7,262 bases of DNA from Paracoccaceae bacterium (GTDB lineage: Bacteria > Pseudomonadota > Alphaproteobacteria > Rhodobacterales > Rhodobacteraceae). This document shows, piece by piece, positions 1 to 4,395 of the stretch (position 1 is the stretch's first letter; each line of letters opens with the position of its first letter). Below the pieces are notes generated by a model. That model saw only the letters and a list, made by a program, of their open reading frames with translations, was not told the origin of the DNA and searched no databases. Where the stretch lies: assembly GCA_023254015.1 (NCBI GenBank), contig JALQYS010000574.1:1-7262 (forward strand). Direction: 5' to 3'. A program made the translations under genes and the position numbers.

Positions 1-608
1 ACATAGCCGGTACCGCCCGCGGTGCCGGTCGCGCCGATCACCGACAGGGTGATGTCCTTGGCGGTGACGCCGGGGCGCAAGCTGCCGGTGATTTCTACCT
101 TCATGTTCTTGGCCTTGCGCTGGATCAGCGTCTGGGTGGCCAGCACATGCTCCACTTCCGAGGTGCCGATGCCGTGGGCCAGCGCACCAAAGGCGCCATG
201 GGTCGCGGTGTGGCTGTCGCCGCAGACGACGGTCATGCCCGGCAGGGTCCAGCCCTGTTCGGGGCCGACGATGTGCACGATGCCCTGACGCACGTCAGAG
301 ACCGGGTAATAGTTGATGCCGAAATCCTTGGCGTTCTTGTCCAGCGCGGCGACCTGAATCCGGCTGTCCTCGGTCATGGTCGAGGCATTGGCGCGGTCCA
401 GCGTGGTGGGCACGTTATGGTCCGGCACGGCGATGGTTTTTTCCGGGGCACGCACCTTGCGGCCCGTCATGCGCAGACCTTCAAAGGCCTGCGGGCTGGT
501 CACCTCATGCACGAGGTGGCGGTCGATATACAAAAGGCAGGTGCCGTCTTCGGCCTGATGGACAACGTGATCGTCCCAGATCTTGTCATAAAGCGTACGC
601 GGAGCCAT
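1..608 (-). CDS. leuC: 3-isopropylmalate dehydratase large subunit, LeuC (5' part only)
   Basis: LeuC with LeuD isomerises 2-isopropylmalate to 3-isopropylmalate in cytosolic leucine biosynthesis, using a [4Fe-4S] cluster of the aconitase type. The first 202 residues are visible, a little under half of the usual length of about 465-470. They begin MAPRTLYDKIWDDHVV and include the family segments DHNVPTT (63-69) and VCGDSHTATHG (128-138), the latter followed by GIGTSEVEHVLATQT. The three cluster cysteines of this family lie further on, beyond the window, so catalytic completeness cannot be judged. The ATG at 606-608 is supported by a Shine-Dalgarno AAGGA at 614-618 (minus strand) and by the normal family N-terminus. 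leuD is not in view; it would have to lie downstream, beyond position 1. A long leader with a promoter, a small ORF and a hairpin lies upstream. Confidence 0.97.
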   Translation of the reverse strand, partial: MAPRTLYDKIWDDHVVHQAEDGTCLLYIDRHLVHEVTSPQAFEGLRMTGRKVRAPEKTIAVPDHNVPTTLDRANASTMTEDSRIQVAALDKNAKDFGINYYPVSDVRQGIVHIVGPEQGWTLPGMTVVCGDSHTATHGAFGALAHGIGTSEVEHVLATQTLIQRKAKNMKVEITGSLRPGVTAKDITLSVIGATGTAGGTGY

Positions 609-648
609 GGCTCATCCTTTTTGGAGTTGGCTGTGAGGGGGAAACGGC

Positions 649-667
649 AAAAGGGCGCGAAGGCGCC
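649..667 (-). promoter_or_regulatory. terminator-like hairpin in the leuC leader (possible attenuator)
   Basis: On the minus strand GGCGC (667-663) pairs with GCGCC (658-654) across a CTTC loop, and the sequence then runs CTTTT (653-649). It lies about 40 nt upstream of the leuC start and 2 bp after the stop codon of a 29-codon leader ORF. The stem is short (5 bp) and the T-run only four, so it would be a weak terminator. The arrangement of promoter, short ORF, hairpin and biosynthetic gene recalls amino-acid attenuators, but I could not find a convincing antiterminator partner. Confidence 0.35.
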
Positions 668-669
668 GA

Positions 670-759
670 TTACCGAAGTCGTGCCAGAACAGACCGATCC
701 AAAGCGGTGAAACGCCAAGGCAGGCGTTCGTGATCGGCCATGTCGAAAAAGCGGTTCAT
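670..759 (-). CDS. possible 29-codon leader ORF upstream of leuC
   Basis: An ORF runs from ATG at 759-757 to TAA at 672-670, encoding 29 residues that begin MNRFFDMADHERLPWRF and end SVLARLR. Its ATG falls about 9 nt after the candidate -10 box of the leuC promoter, so it would be leaderless or nearly so; an internal ATG (741-739) is an alternative start. Leucines sit at residues 13, 20, 25 and 28, so the second half is leucine-rich, but there is no run of consecutive leucine codons as in the classic enteric LeuL. No Shine-Dalgarno sequence precedes it. It may be a leader peptide, a small protein, or chance; I do not recognise the sequence. Confidence 0.3.
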   Translation of the reverse strand: MNRFFDMADHERLPWRFTALDRSVLARLR

Positions 760-767
760 GGGCGCGT

Positions 768-796
768 TGTATACCCGCGAATCCCCCGCCGATCAA
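768..796 (-). promoter_or_regulatory. sigma70-like promoter for leuC
   Basis: Reading the minus strand, TTGATC (796-791) is separated by exactly 17 bp from TATACA (773-768), each matching 4 of 6 consensus bases. It points toward leuC, with a predicted start near 760 and a 5' leader of about 150 nt. An 8-bp direct repeat, GATCGGCG on the minus strand (805-812 and 787-794, period 18 bp), overlaps the -35 region and could be a regulator site. Confidence 0.5.
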
Positions 797-863
797 TCGC
801 AATGCGCCGATCGGGGGCCTGCCTTCCCTGTGTCAAGGCAAGGCTGCGGCCCCGCTTTGCGCC

Positions 864-889
864 AAAAGGCCCGGCAAAACCGCCGGGCC
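864..889 (-). terminator. intrinsic terminator on the minus strand without an obvious upstream gene
   Basis: Minus-strand GGCCCGGC (889-882) pairs perfectly over 8 bp with GCCGGGCC (875-868) across a six-base loop, followed by TTTT (867-864). The plus-strand reading has no T-tract, so it is oriented to stop minus-strand transcription. No minus-strand gene lies immediately upstream; rsfS and its promoter point the other way. It could end an unannotated short RNA, stop antisense transcription arriving from rsfS-rlmH, or insulate leuC. Confidence 0.6.
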
Positions 890-947
890 GGGCCGGCACG
901 ACTTGCGGTTCAGGCTGCTTCCCTGTAACCGCGCCCCCTTGCTGCCG

Positions 948-976
948 TTGAGAAACCCGAATCGCGGTGCTATTCT
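948..976 (+). promoter_or_regulatory. sigma70-like promoter for rsfS-rlmH
   Basis: TTGAGA (948-953, 5 of 6 consensus) and TATTCT (971-976, 4 of 6) are spaced by 17 bp. The predicted start is near 983, about 35 nt before a strong Shine-Dalgarno sequence at 1018-1025. This is the best promoter match in the window. Confidence 0.6.
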
Positions 977-1017
977 ATCCGGCAAAAGCCCGGTGCCGGG
1001 GATGTCAGGCACGCCGC

Positions 1018-1025
1018 AAGGAGGA
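1018..1025 (+). promoter_or_regulatory. strong Shine-Dalgarno far from the rsfS ATG; possible CTG start at 1034
   Basis: AAGGAGGA lies 62 nt upstream of the rsfS ATG (1088), too far to serve it directly, and no Shine-Dalgarno sequence lies next to that ATG. Eight bases after it is CTG (1034-1036), in frame with rsfS and with no stop between, which would add 18 residues (second residue onward SHSDPSTGLPVGPRADR). A hairpin, GACCGG (1054-1059) with CCGGTC (1064-1069), lies between. GC at third codon positions of the extension is about half by my count, lower than in the rsfS body, which argues against it being coding. Confidence 0.4.
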
Positions 1026-1087
1026 CCCAGGTCCTGTCACATTCTGATCCTTCGACCGGACTGCCGGTCGGACCCCGCGCAGACCGC

Positions 1088-1444
1088 ATGGCTGCGCCTG
1101 ACTACACTTCCGAACAGGTTCTGGCCGCCGTGCTGGCCTCGGTGGACGACGACAAGGCCGAAGACATCGTGCAGATCGACCTGCGCGGCCGGTCGGACGT
1201 GGCCGATTACATGGTGATCTGCTCGGGCCGGTCCTCGCGTCAGGTTGCCGCGATTTCCGAAAAGCTGGCCGAACGGCTGAAAGAACAGTTCCGCATCCAT
1301 GTGAAGATGGAAGGCAAGGAAACCGGCGACTGGGTTCTGATCGATTCGGGCGATGTGATCGTTCACGTCTTCCGCCCCGAGGTCCGCGATTTCTACCAGC
1401 TGGAAAAGATGTGGATGCCGGGCAGCGCCCATCGCGGGGCCTAA
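1088..1444 (+). CDS. rsfS: ribosome silencing factor RsfS (RsfA/DUF143 family)
   Basis: RsfS binds protein L14 on the large ribosomal subunit and blocks subunit joining, lowering translation in starvation or stationary phase; it acts in the cytosol. The 118-residue product has the usual family length. It carries the typical core: DDDKAEDIVQIDLRG (20-34), ADYMVICSGRSSRQV (39-53), and a C-terminal segment with GDWVLIDSGDVIVHVF (80-95) and RDFYQLEKMW (100-109), which is strongly diagnostic. The start is uncertain: the ATG at 1088 lacks a Shine-Dalgarno sequence, whereas an ideal one at 1018-1025 precedes an in-frame CTG at 1034. rlmH follows 3 bp after the TAA, a pairing common in bacteria. Upstream, nadD or obg-region genes often found near rsfS are absent; the gene has its own promoter instead. 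Confidence 0.95.
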   Translation: MAAPDYTSEQVLAAVLASVDDDKAEDIVQIDLRGRSDVADYMVICSGRSSRQVAAISEKLAERLKEQFRIHVKMEGKETGDWVLIDSGDVIVHVFRPEVRDFYQLEKMWMPGSAHRGA

Positions 1445-1447
1445 GCC

Positions 1448-1918
1448 TTGCGGGTGCATCTGTGCGCGGTGGGCCGCCTTCGCAGCGGCCCCGAGCGTGA
1501 CCTGATCGCCGATTACAGCCAGCGCTTTGATCGCACCGGGCGGGCCCTGTCTCTTGGCCCGCTCTTGGAGCATGAGGTCGAAGACAAGAAGAACGCCGGT
1601 ATGGCCGCCGAGGCCGAGCTTTTGGCGCGTGCCGTGCCTGCAGGCGCGGTTCTGGTCACGCTGGACGAGCGGGGCAAGCTTTTGACCAGCCCCGAGTTTG
1701 CCGCCCAGCTGGCGCGATGGCGCGATGGTGGCCGGCAGGATGTGGCCTTTGTGATCGGCGGGGCGGATGGAATTGACCCAAGCTTGCGCGCCCGCGCCGA
1801 TTTCTCGATTTCCTTCGGGCAGATGGTCTGGCCGCATATGCTGGTGCGGGTGATGCTGGCCGAACAGCTTTACCGGGCGGCCACGATCCTGTCGGGCGGG
1901 CCGTATCACCGGGCCTGA
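1448..1918 (+). CDS. rlmH: 23S rRNA (pseudouridine1915-N3)-methyltransferase RlmH
   Basis: RlmH is a SPOUT-class methyltransferase that uses S-adenosylmethionine to methylate N3 of pseudouridine 1915 in helix 69 of 23S rRNA, acting on the assembled 70S ribosome. The 156-residue product matches the usual length (about 155-160). Visible family segments are VTLDERGKLLTS (70-81), the glycine-rich SAM-loop motif FVIGGADG (101-108), MVWPHMLVRVMLAEQLYRA (126-144) and the conserved C-terminal YHR (153-155). The start is TTG at 1448; MRVHLCAVGR is the expected N-terminus, and only a weak G-rich Shine-Dalgarno sequence is present, so translation is probably coupled to rsfS, whose stop is 3 bp upstream. 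Its last 13 bp overlap the 3' end of the convergent paiB-like gene. Confidence 0.96.
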   Translation: MRVHLCAVGRLRSGPERDLIADYSQRFDRTGRALSLGPLLEHEVEDKKNAGMAAEAELLARAVPAGAVLVTLDERGKLLTSPEFAAQLARWRDGGRQDVAFVIGGADGIDPSLRARADFSISFGQMVWPHMLVRVMLAEQLYRAATILSGGPYHRA

Positions 1919-2529
1919 ATTTGTCGCATCAACCGGGCAAGCTCTGCCCGTGGGCTGGGTTCGGGCCAGCCTTCCAACCCTGCCGCCGCGCCTGCCCGCT
2001 GTTCTGGCGTCTTGTTCTGGCCCAGCTTCCAGGTGCCCTCGACGGTTTCAACGACCAACCTGAAGGGCAGGATCATCCGCAGCATCCGCTCCATTACGCC
2101 ATCTGACATCTTGGTGCTGGCCCAGGGTGTTTTCGGCAAGAGACGGGCCTCGAAATGGGCCGAGAGATCGTCGACCATCGGGCGCAGGGTTTCCGGCGGC
2201 AGGGGTTCGAATCGGCCGCGCAGATGAACCGCGACGTAGTTCCACGTCGGCACCTGATCTTCGGCACCATACCAATCGGGCGAAATGTAACTTTCTGGCC
2301 CAGTCACCGCGATCACCGCCTGAGCAGGCAGCGCCGCCCGCGCAATCGGGTTTGACCGCGCCAGATGCACCAGCGCCGAAAGCCCTCCGGTTTCGGTCAC
2401 CAGAAACGGCACATGCGCCAGAAGCGGCCCCTGCGGTCCGTTCAGACACAGGGTGCCAAACCCGCGCGCCTTGGCAAGGGCAAGACTCTCATCTGCGGGA
2501 ACCTGACGGAAGGCGGGGTTGGGGTGCAT
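1906..2529 (-). CDS. PaiB-family FMN-binding protein (FMN-binding negative transcriptional regulator family)
   Basis: The 207-residue product has the hallmarks of the PaiB family, a split-barrel flavin-binding fold named after Bacillus subtilis PaiB, a repressor of sporulation and protease genes. Visible segments are the N-terminal MHPNPAF, AHVPFLV (38-44), GLSALVHLARSNP (49-61), YISPDWYG (81-88), VPTWNYVAVHLRGRFE (93-108) and EGTWKLGQNKT (164-174), where the family usually has GKxKLSQN. There is no helix-turn-helix, so DNA binding is not evident; in proteobacteria these proteins may instead be flavin-dependent enzymes or heme/flavin binders. The ATG (2529-2527) follows a modest AAAGAG Shine-Dalgarno sequence. 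It is transcribed toward rlmH, and the two 3' ends overlap by 13 bp with no terminator visible between them. Confidence 0.9.
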   Translation of the reverse strand: MHPNPAFRQVPADESLALAKARGFGTLCLNGPQGPLLAHVPFLVTETGGLSALVHLARSNPIARAALPAQAVIAVTGPESYISPDWYGAEDQVPTWNYVAVHLRGRFEPLPPETLRPMVDDLSAHFEARLLPKTPWASTKMSDGVMERMLRMILPFRLVVETVEGTWKLGQNKTPEQRAGAAAGLEGWPEPSPRAELARLMRQIQAR

Positions 2530-2784
2530 GGCGTGATTACTCTTTCATGATCCCGTTAGTGATAGTCGCCAGGCACCAGAAGAGCACAAAATCTTGTGGG
2601 TATCCGCAAAAATCCATTTCCCTCAGCCTAGGGTGATCCCCTATTTGTGAATGTATTCGGTGCTGCAAAGCTATTTGCCATGCAGCAACGGTGCCGTGAA
2701 GTCAGATGGGAGGAAGAAATTTGACCCGCTCCGGGTCAAGTCGCGGGCGCAGCGGTTGCGCCAGACTGAATAGGGGGCTGTCTC
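2530..2784. other. AT-rich intergenic stretch with several short inverted repeats
   Basis: No recognisable gene lies here. By my count 57 of 120 bases in 2581-2700 are G or C, well below the surrounding genes. Short palindromic elements follow one another: TAGGG/CCCTA (2629-2633 and 2639-2643), TGCTGCA/TGCAGCA (2661-2667 and 2681-2687), TTGACCCG/CGGGTCAA (2721-2728 and 2732-2739) and GGCGCA/TGCGCC (2746-2751 and 2757-2762). I could not assign a convincing sigma70 promoter in either direction. It forms the upstream region of the 37-codon ORF at 2785 and of the paiB-like gene. Confidence 0.5.
2721..2739. repeat. perfect inverted repeat TTGACCCG-N3-CGGGTCAA
   Basis: Two 8-bp arms are perfectly complementary around a CTC centre. 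A 19-bp dyad of this form is typical of dimeric-regulator operators, but as RNA it would also form a hairpin with a 3-nt loop. It sits 45 bp upstream of the small ORF at 2785. No neighbouring regulator gene with a recognisable DNA-binding domain is present in the window to pair with it. Confidence 0.6.
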
Positions 2785-2898
2785 ATGGTCCATGTTAAGG
2801 ACTACGACAGGAAACGCCTCGGAAAGCGCGAGCATGTGCGAGCACATACGCGACGCTTCCCGAAGCCTAGGCAGATGACGTTCAACTTTGGTAGGTAG
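2785..2898 (+). CDS. unrecognised 37-residue basic small protein
   Basis: The ORF runs ATG 2785 to TAG 2898 and encodes a strongly basic peptide starting MVHVKDYDRKRLGKR, with a central HVRAHTRRFPKPRQ and ending FNFGR. The HxRxHTRRxP pattern loosely recalls short motifs in some uncharacterised bacterial proteins, but I cannot name a family. Support for translation is an AGGGGG Shine-Dalgarno at 2772-2777, 7 nt before the ATG, and a strong intrinsic terminator starting 12 bp after the stop. Base use differs from the neighbours: about 55% GC by my count, with AGG, CGA, GGA and GGT codons rare in the surrounding genes, which suggests recent acquisition. High basic content and absence of a membrane segment would fit a nucleic-acid-binding peptide, but that is inference. 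Alternatively the region is a structured noncoding RNA that contains the ORF by chance. Confidence 0.5.
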   Translation: MVHVKDYDRKRLGKREHVRAHTRRFPKPRQMTFNFGR

Positions 2899-2910
2899 CC
2901 GTCGCCTGCT

Positions 2911-2943
2911 AAGAGGTCCGCCAAAAGCGGGCCTCTTTTCTTT
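2911..2943 (+). terminator. strong intrinsic terminator after the small ORF
   Basis: AAGAGGTCCGC (2911-2921) pairs with GCGGGCCTCTT (2927-2937) over 11 bp, including one G-U, across a five-base CAAAA loop. The T-rich tail TTTCTTTT overlaps and follows the second arm. On the minus strand no T-tract follows. This is the clearest terminator in the window, and the only transcription unit it can serve is the one containing the ORF at 2785-2898. Confidence 0.85.
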
Positions 2944-3015
2944 TCGCACTGAGCTGGATTTTTTCCAACAACAAAAGCGCCGGTCGGGCATTCAATCCTG
3001 CCCTTTCCGGAAATG

Positions 3016-3046
3016 AAAAAGCCGCCCCGGGTTTCCCCTCGGCGGC
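3016..3046 (-). terminator. intrinsic terminator of rpmJ
   Basis: On the minus strand GCCGCC (3046-3041) pairs with GGCGGC (3026-3021), with an additional GGG/CCC inner stem closed by an AAA-containing loop, followed by TTTTT (3020-3016). It starts 26 bp after the rpmJ stop codon. Confidence 0.8.
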
Positions 3047-3071
3047 CCAATCATGCTTGCTGTCGCAGCAC

Positions 3072-3197
3072 TCAGCCCTGACGGGCCTTGTAGCGCTTTT
3101 GCGTCTTGTTGATCACATAAACGCGGCCTTTGCGGCGCACGATCTGGCAATCCCGGTGACGCGTCTTCAGCGAGCGGAGCGAGTTCGCAACCTTCAT
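3072..3197 (-). CDS. rpmJ: 50S ribosomal protein L36, cysteine-poor (C-minus) type
   Basis: L36 is the smallest protein of the large ribosomal subunit and helps order 23S rRNA near the peptidyl-transferase side. The 41-residue product begins MKVANSLRSLKTRHRDC and ends NKTQKRYKARQG, the pattern of the longer zinc-independent L36 paralogue (YkgO-like in E. coli). Only one cysteine (residue 17) remains, so the CxxC...C...H zinc ribbon of the C-plus type is absent; this form is the usual L36 in alphaproteobacteria. The ATG at 3197-3195 follows GGGAG at 3208-3204 by 6 nt. A small hairpin, GGCGC/GCGCC (3218-3222 and 3228-3232), lies just upstream of the Shine-Dalgarno sequence. It is flanked by its own terminator and, upstream, by the tRNA-Val terminator; I see no clear promoter between tRNA and gene. 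Confidence 0.96.
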   Translation of the reverse strand: MKVANSLRSLKTRHRDCQIVRRKGRVYVINKTQKRYKARQG

Positions 3198-3236
3198 GGC
3201 CGTCTCCCTTCTGTCGCGGCGCATCACGCGCCAGAT

Positions 3237-3260
3237 GAAAACAAATGCCCCCGAAGGGGC
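3237..3260 (-). terminator. intrinsic terminator of tRNA-Val
   Basis: Minus-strand GCCCC (3260-3256) pairs with GGGGC (3251-3247) around a stable TTCG tetraloop, followed by the T-rich ATTTGTTTTC (3246-3237). It begins 6 bp after the encoded CCA of the tRNA. Confidence 0.75.
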
Positions 3261-3266
3261 GGTGAA

Positions 3267-3341
3267 TGGTGGGCGGTACTGGGATCGAACCAGTGGCCAC
3301 TACGATGTCAACGTAGTGCTCTACCGCTGAGCTAACCGCCC
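3267..3341 (-). tRNA. tRNA-Val, anticodon GAC
   Basis: The 75-nt minus-strand sequence folds into a full cloverleaf: acceptor stem GGGCGGT/ACCGCCC, D arm GCTC-AGCGGTA-GAGC, anticodon stem CTACG/CGTAG with loop TTGACAT, five-base variable loop TGGCC, and T arm ACTGG-TTCGATC-CCAGT. The anticodon GAC reads GTC and GTT valine codons. Discriminator A is followed by an encoded 3' CCA (3269-3267). It stands alone, with its own terminator. Confidence 0.97.
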
Positions 3342-3370
3342 ACGTTCCAGCCTGATCCCGCCTTGGTCCA

Positions 3371-3398
3371 AATAAAAGGACGCGGGCGGAACCGCGTC
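3371..3398 (-). terminator. terminator-like hairpin upstream of tRNA-Val
   Basis: Minus-strand GACGCGG (3398-3392) pairs perfectly with CCGCGTC (3385-3379) across a six-base loop, followed by CTTTTATT (3378-3371). It lies between the best promoter match and the tRNA, ending about 30 nt before the mature tRNA 5' end. It may stop antisense read-through from the dinB direction, or be a leader hairpin processed off the pre-tRNA. Confidence 0.5.
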
Positions 3399-3408
3399 GG
3401 ATGAAGCG

Positions 3409-3437
3409 GCTATAAACAGAGTCGCGGGCACGTTCAA
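3409..3437 (-). promoter_or_regulatory. possible sigma70 promoter for tRNA-Val
   Basis: On the minus strand TTGAAC (3437-3432) and TATAGC (3414-3409) are separated by 17 bp, each matching 4 of 6 consensus bases. The predicted start is near 3402, giving a leader of about 60 nt before the tRNA. The terminator-like hairpin at 3371-3398 lies inside that leader, so either transcription reads through it or the true tRNA promoter is elsewhere. Confidence 0.4.
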
Positions 3438-3534
3438 GGGGGTATCGACATGCTTTCGTTCAGGAATGCCCTATCGACCCCGGCGCTTTTGCTCTTATAT
3501 CCATTGGGTAAGCAACGCGCATGTGACTTGTCCG

Positions 3535-4395
3535 ATGACCGCAGGGGTTTTTCGCCTTCATCAGCCCGCCCGGCAGCAGACGCCGGTGATCTTTTCCTCG
3601 CCTCACAGCGGCGCGGCCTATGAGCCTGCGTTTTTGGCGCAATCGGTGCTGAATCCGGTGCAGTTACGGTCGTCGGAGGATGCCTTTGTCGACCGACTGT
3701 TCGCCGATGCCCCCCGGCACGGTGCGCCTTTGCTGACGGCCGAAGTGCCGCGCGCCTATATCGACCTGAACCGCGCCCCCGATGAGCTGGACCCGGCGGT
3801 GATCGAGGGAATCGCCCGCGCGCCGCACAATCCCCGAATCTCTTCGGGGCTGGGGGTGATTCCCCGCGTGGTTTCGGGGGGGCGGGCGATCTATCGCGGC
3901 AAGCTGTCGCTGGCGCAGGCGGAAATGCGGATCAGCCGGTTCTGGCATCCCTACCACCGGACGCTGCGCGAGCTGATCGAGGGCACGCATGCCCGGTTCG
4001 GTCAGGCGATCCTGATCGACTGCCATTCCATGCCGCGTGAAGCGCTGGAGCATCACGCCCGCCCGGGCCAGATCCTGCCCGATGTGGTTCTGGGCGACCG
4101 GTTCGGCGCTTCTGCATCAGGCCCGATCGTCGAGGCGGTCGAAGCGGCGTTTCAGGCCGAAGGCTTTCGCGTGGCGCGTAACACGCCCTTTGCCGGAGCC
4201 TTCATCGTGCAAAGCTATGGCCGCCCCTCGGCCGGCCGCCACGTGGTGCAGGTTGAGGTGGACCGCTCGCTGTATATGGACGAGGCGACGGTGCAGCCCC
4301 TGCCGCATTTTGCCGACTTCGCCGGGCGAATCGGCCGCGTGGTGGAACGGCTGGTCGGGATTGGCCAGCAGGACAGGGCGCTTGCGGCCGAGTGA
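3535..4395 (+). CDS. N-formylglutamate amidohydrolase-family enzyme
   Basis: Family members hydrolyse N-formyl-L-glutamate to formate and glutamate in the five-step histidine degradation route, or related N-acyl/formyl amino acids. Taking the ATG at 3535, the product is 286 residues, normal for the family. Recognisable segments are SSPHSGAAY (21-29), DAFVDRLF (49-56), RAYIDLNRAPDELDP (73-87), ILIDCHSMP (159-167), PDVVLGDRFG (182-191) and NTPFAGAFIVQSYGRP (216-231) followed by VQVEVDRSLYMDE (238-250). Histidines in SPHSG and DCHS are probable metal or catalytic ligands. An upstream in-frame ATG (3466) would add 23 residues unlike the family N-terminus, and a weak promoter-like pair (-10 TATATC at 3496-3501) would lie inside that extension, so 3535 is preferred, though its Shine-Dalgarno sequence is poor. 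No hut genes are nearby, so the physiological substrate is open. Its stop codon directly abuts that of dinB. Confidence 0.9.
   Translation: MTAGVFRLHQPARQQTPVIFSSPHSGAAYEPAFLAQSVLNPVQLRSSEDAFVDRLFADAPRHGAPLLTAEVPRAYIDLNRAPDELDPAVIEGIARAPHNPRISSGLGVIPRVVSGGRAIYRGKLSLAQAEMRISRFWHPYHRTLRELIEGTHARFGQAILIDCHSMPREALEHHARPGQILPDVVLGDRFGASASGPIVEAVEAAFQAEGFRVARNTPFAGAFIVQSYGRPSAGRHVVQVEVDRSLYMDEATVQPLPHFADFAGRIGRVVERLVGIGQQDRALAAE

Noticed and set aside
500..802. A 100-codon minus-strand ORF covering the leuC leader and 5' end
   Set aside because: It reads through the leuC start in another frame and lacks any family resemblance; the conserved LeuC frame is clear.
1037..1909. A 290-codon minus-strand ORF opposite rsfS and rlmH
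   Set aside because: It is antisense to two well-supported conserved genes and has no recognisable motif; long antisense frames are expected in GC-rich coding DNA.
2127..2636. A 169-codon plus-strand ORF opposite the PaiB-family gene
   Set aside because: Shadow of a conserved gene on the other strand, with proline/arginine-rich low-complexity translation.
2706..2798. A 30-residue plus-strand ORF (ATG 2706 to TAA 2798) overlapping the start of the 37-codon ORF
   Set aside because: No Shine-Dalgarno sequence and it reads through two inverted repeats; the ORF at 2785 has the better signals. It remains a possible upstream leader ORF.
2671..2991. A 106-codon minus-strand ORF across the paiB-rpmJ interval
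   Set aside because: It runs antisense through the small ORF and the plus-strand terminator, has no recognisable motif, and no good ribosome binding site.
3267..3341. tRNA-Val as an integration site with a flanking mobile island
   Set aside because: I found no second copy of the tRNA 3' end in the window and no integrase; rpmJ with its own terminator sits directly downstream.
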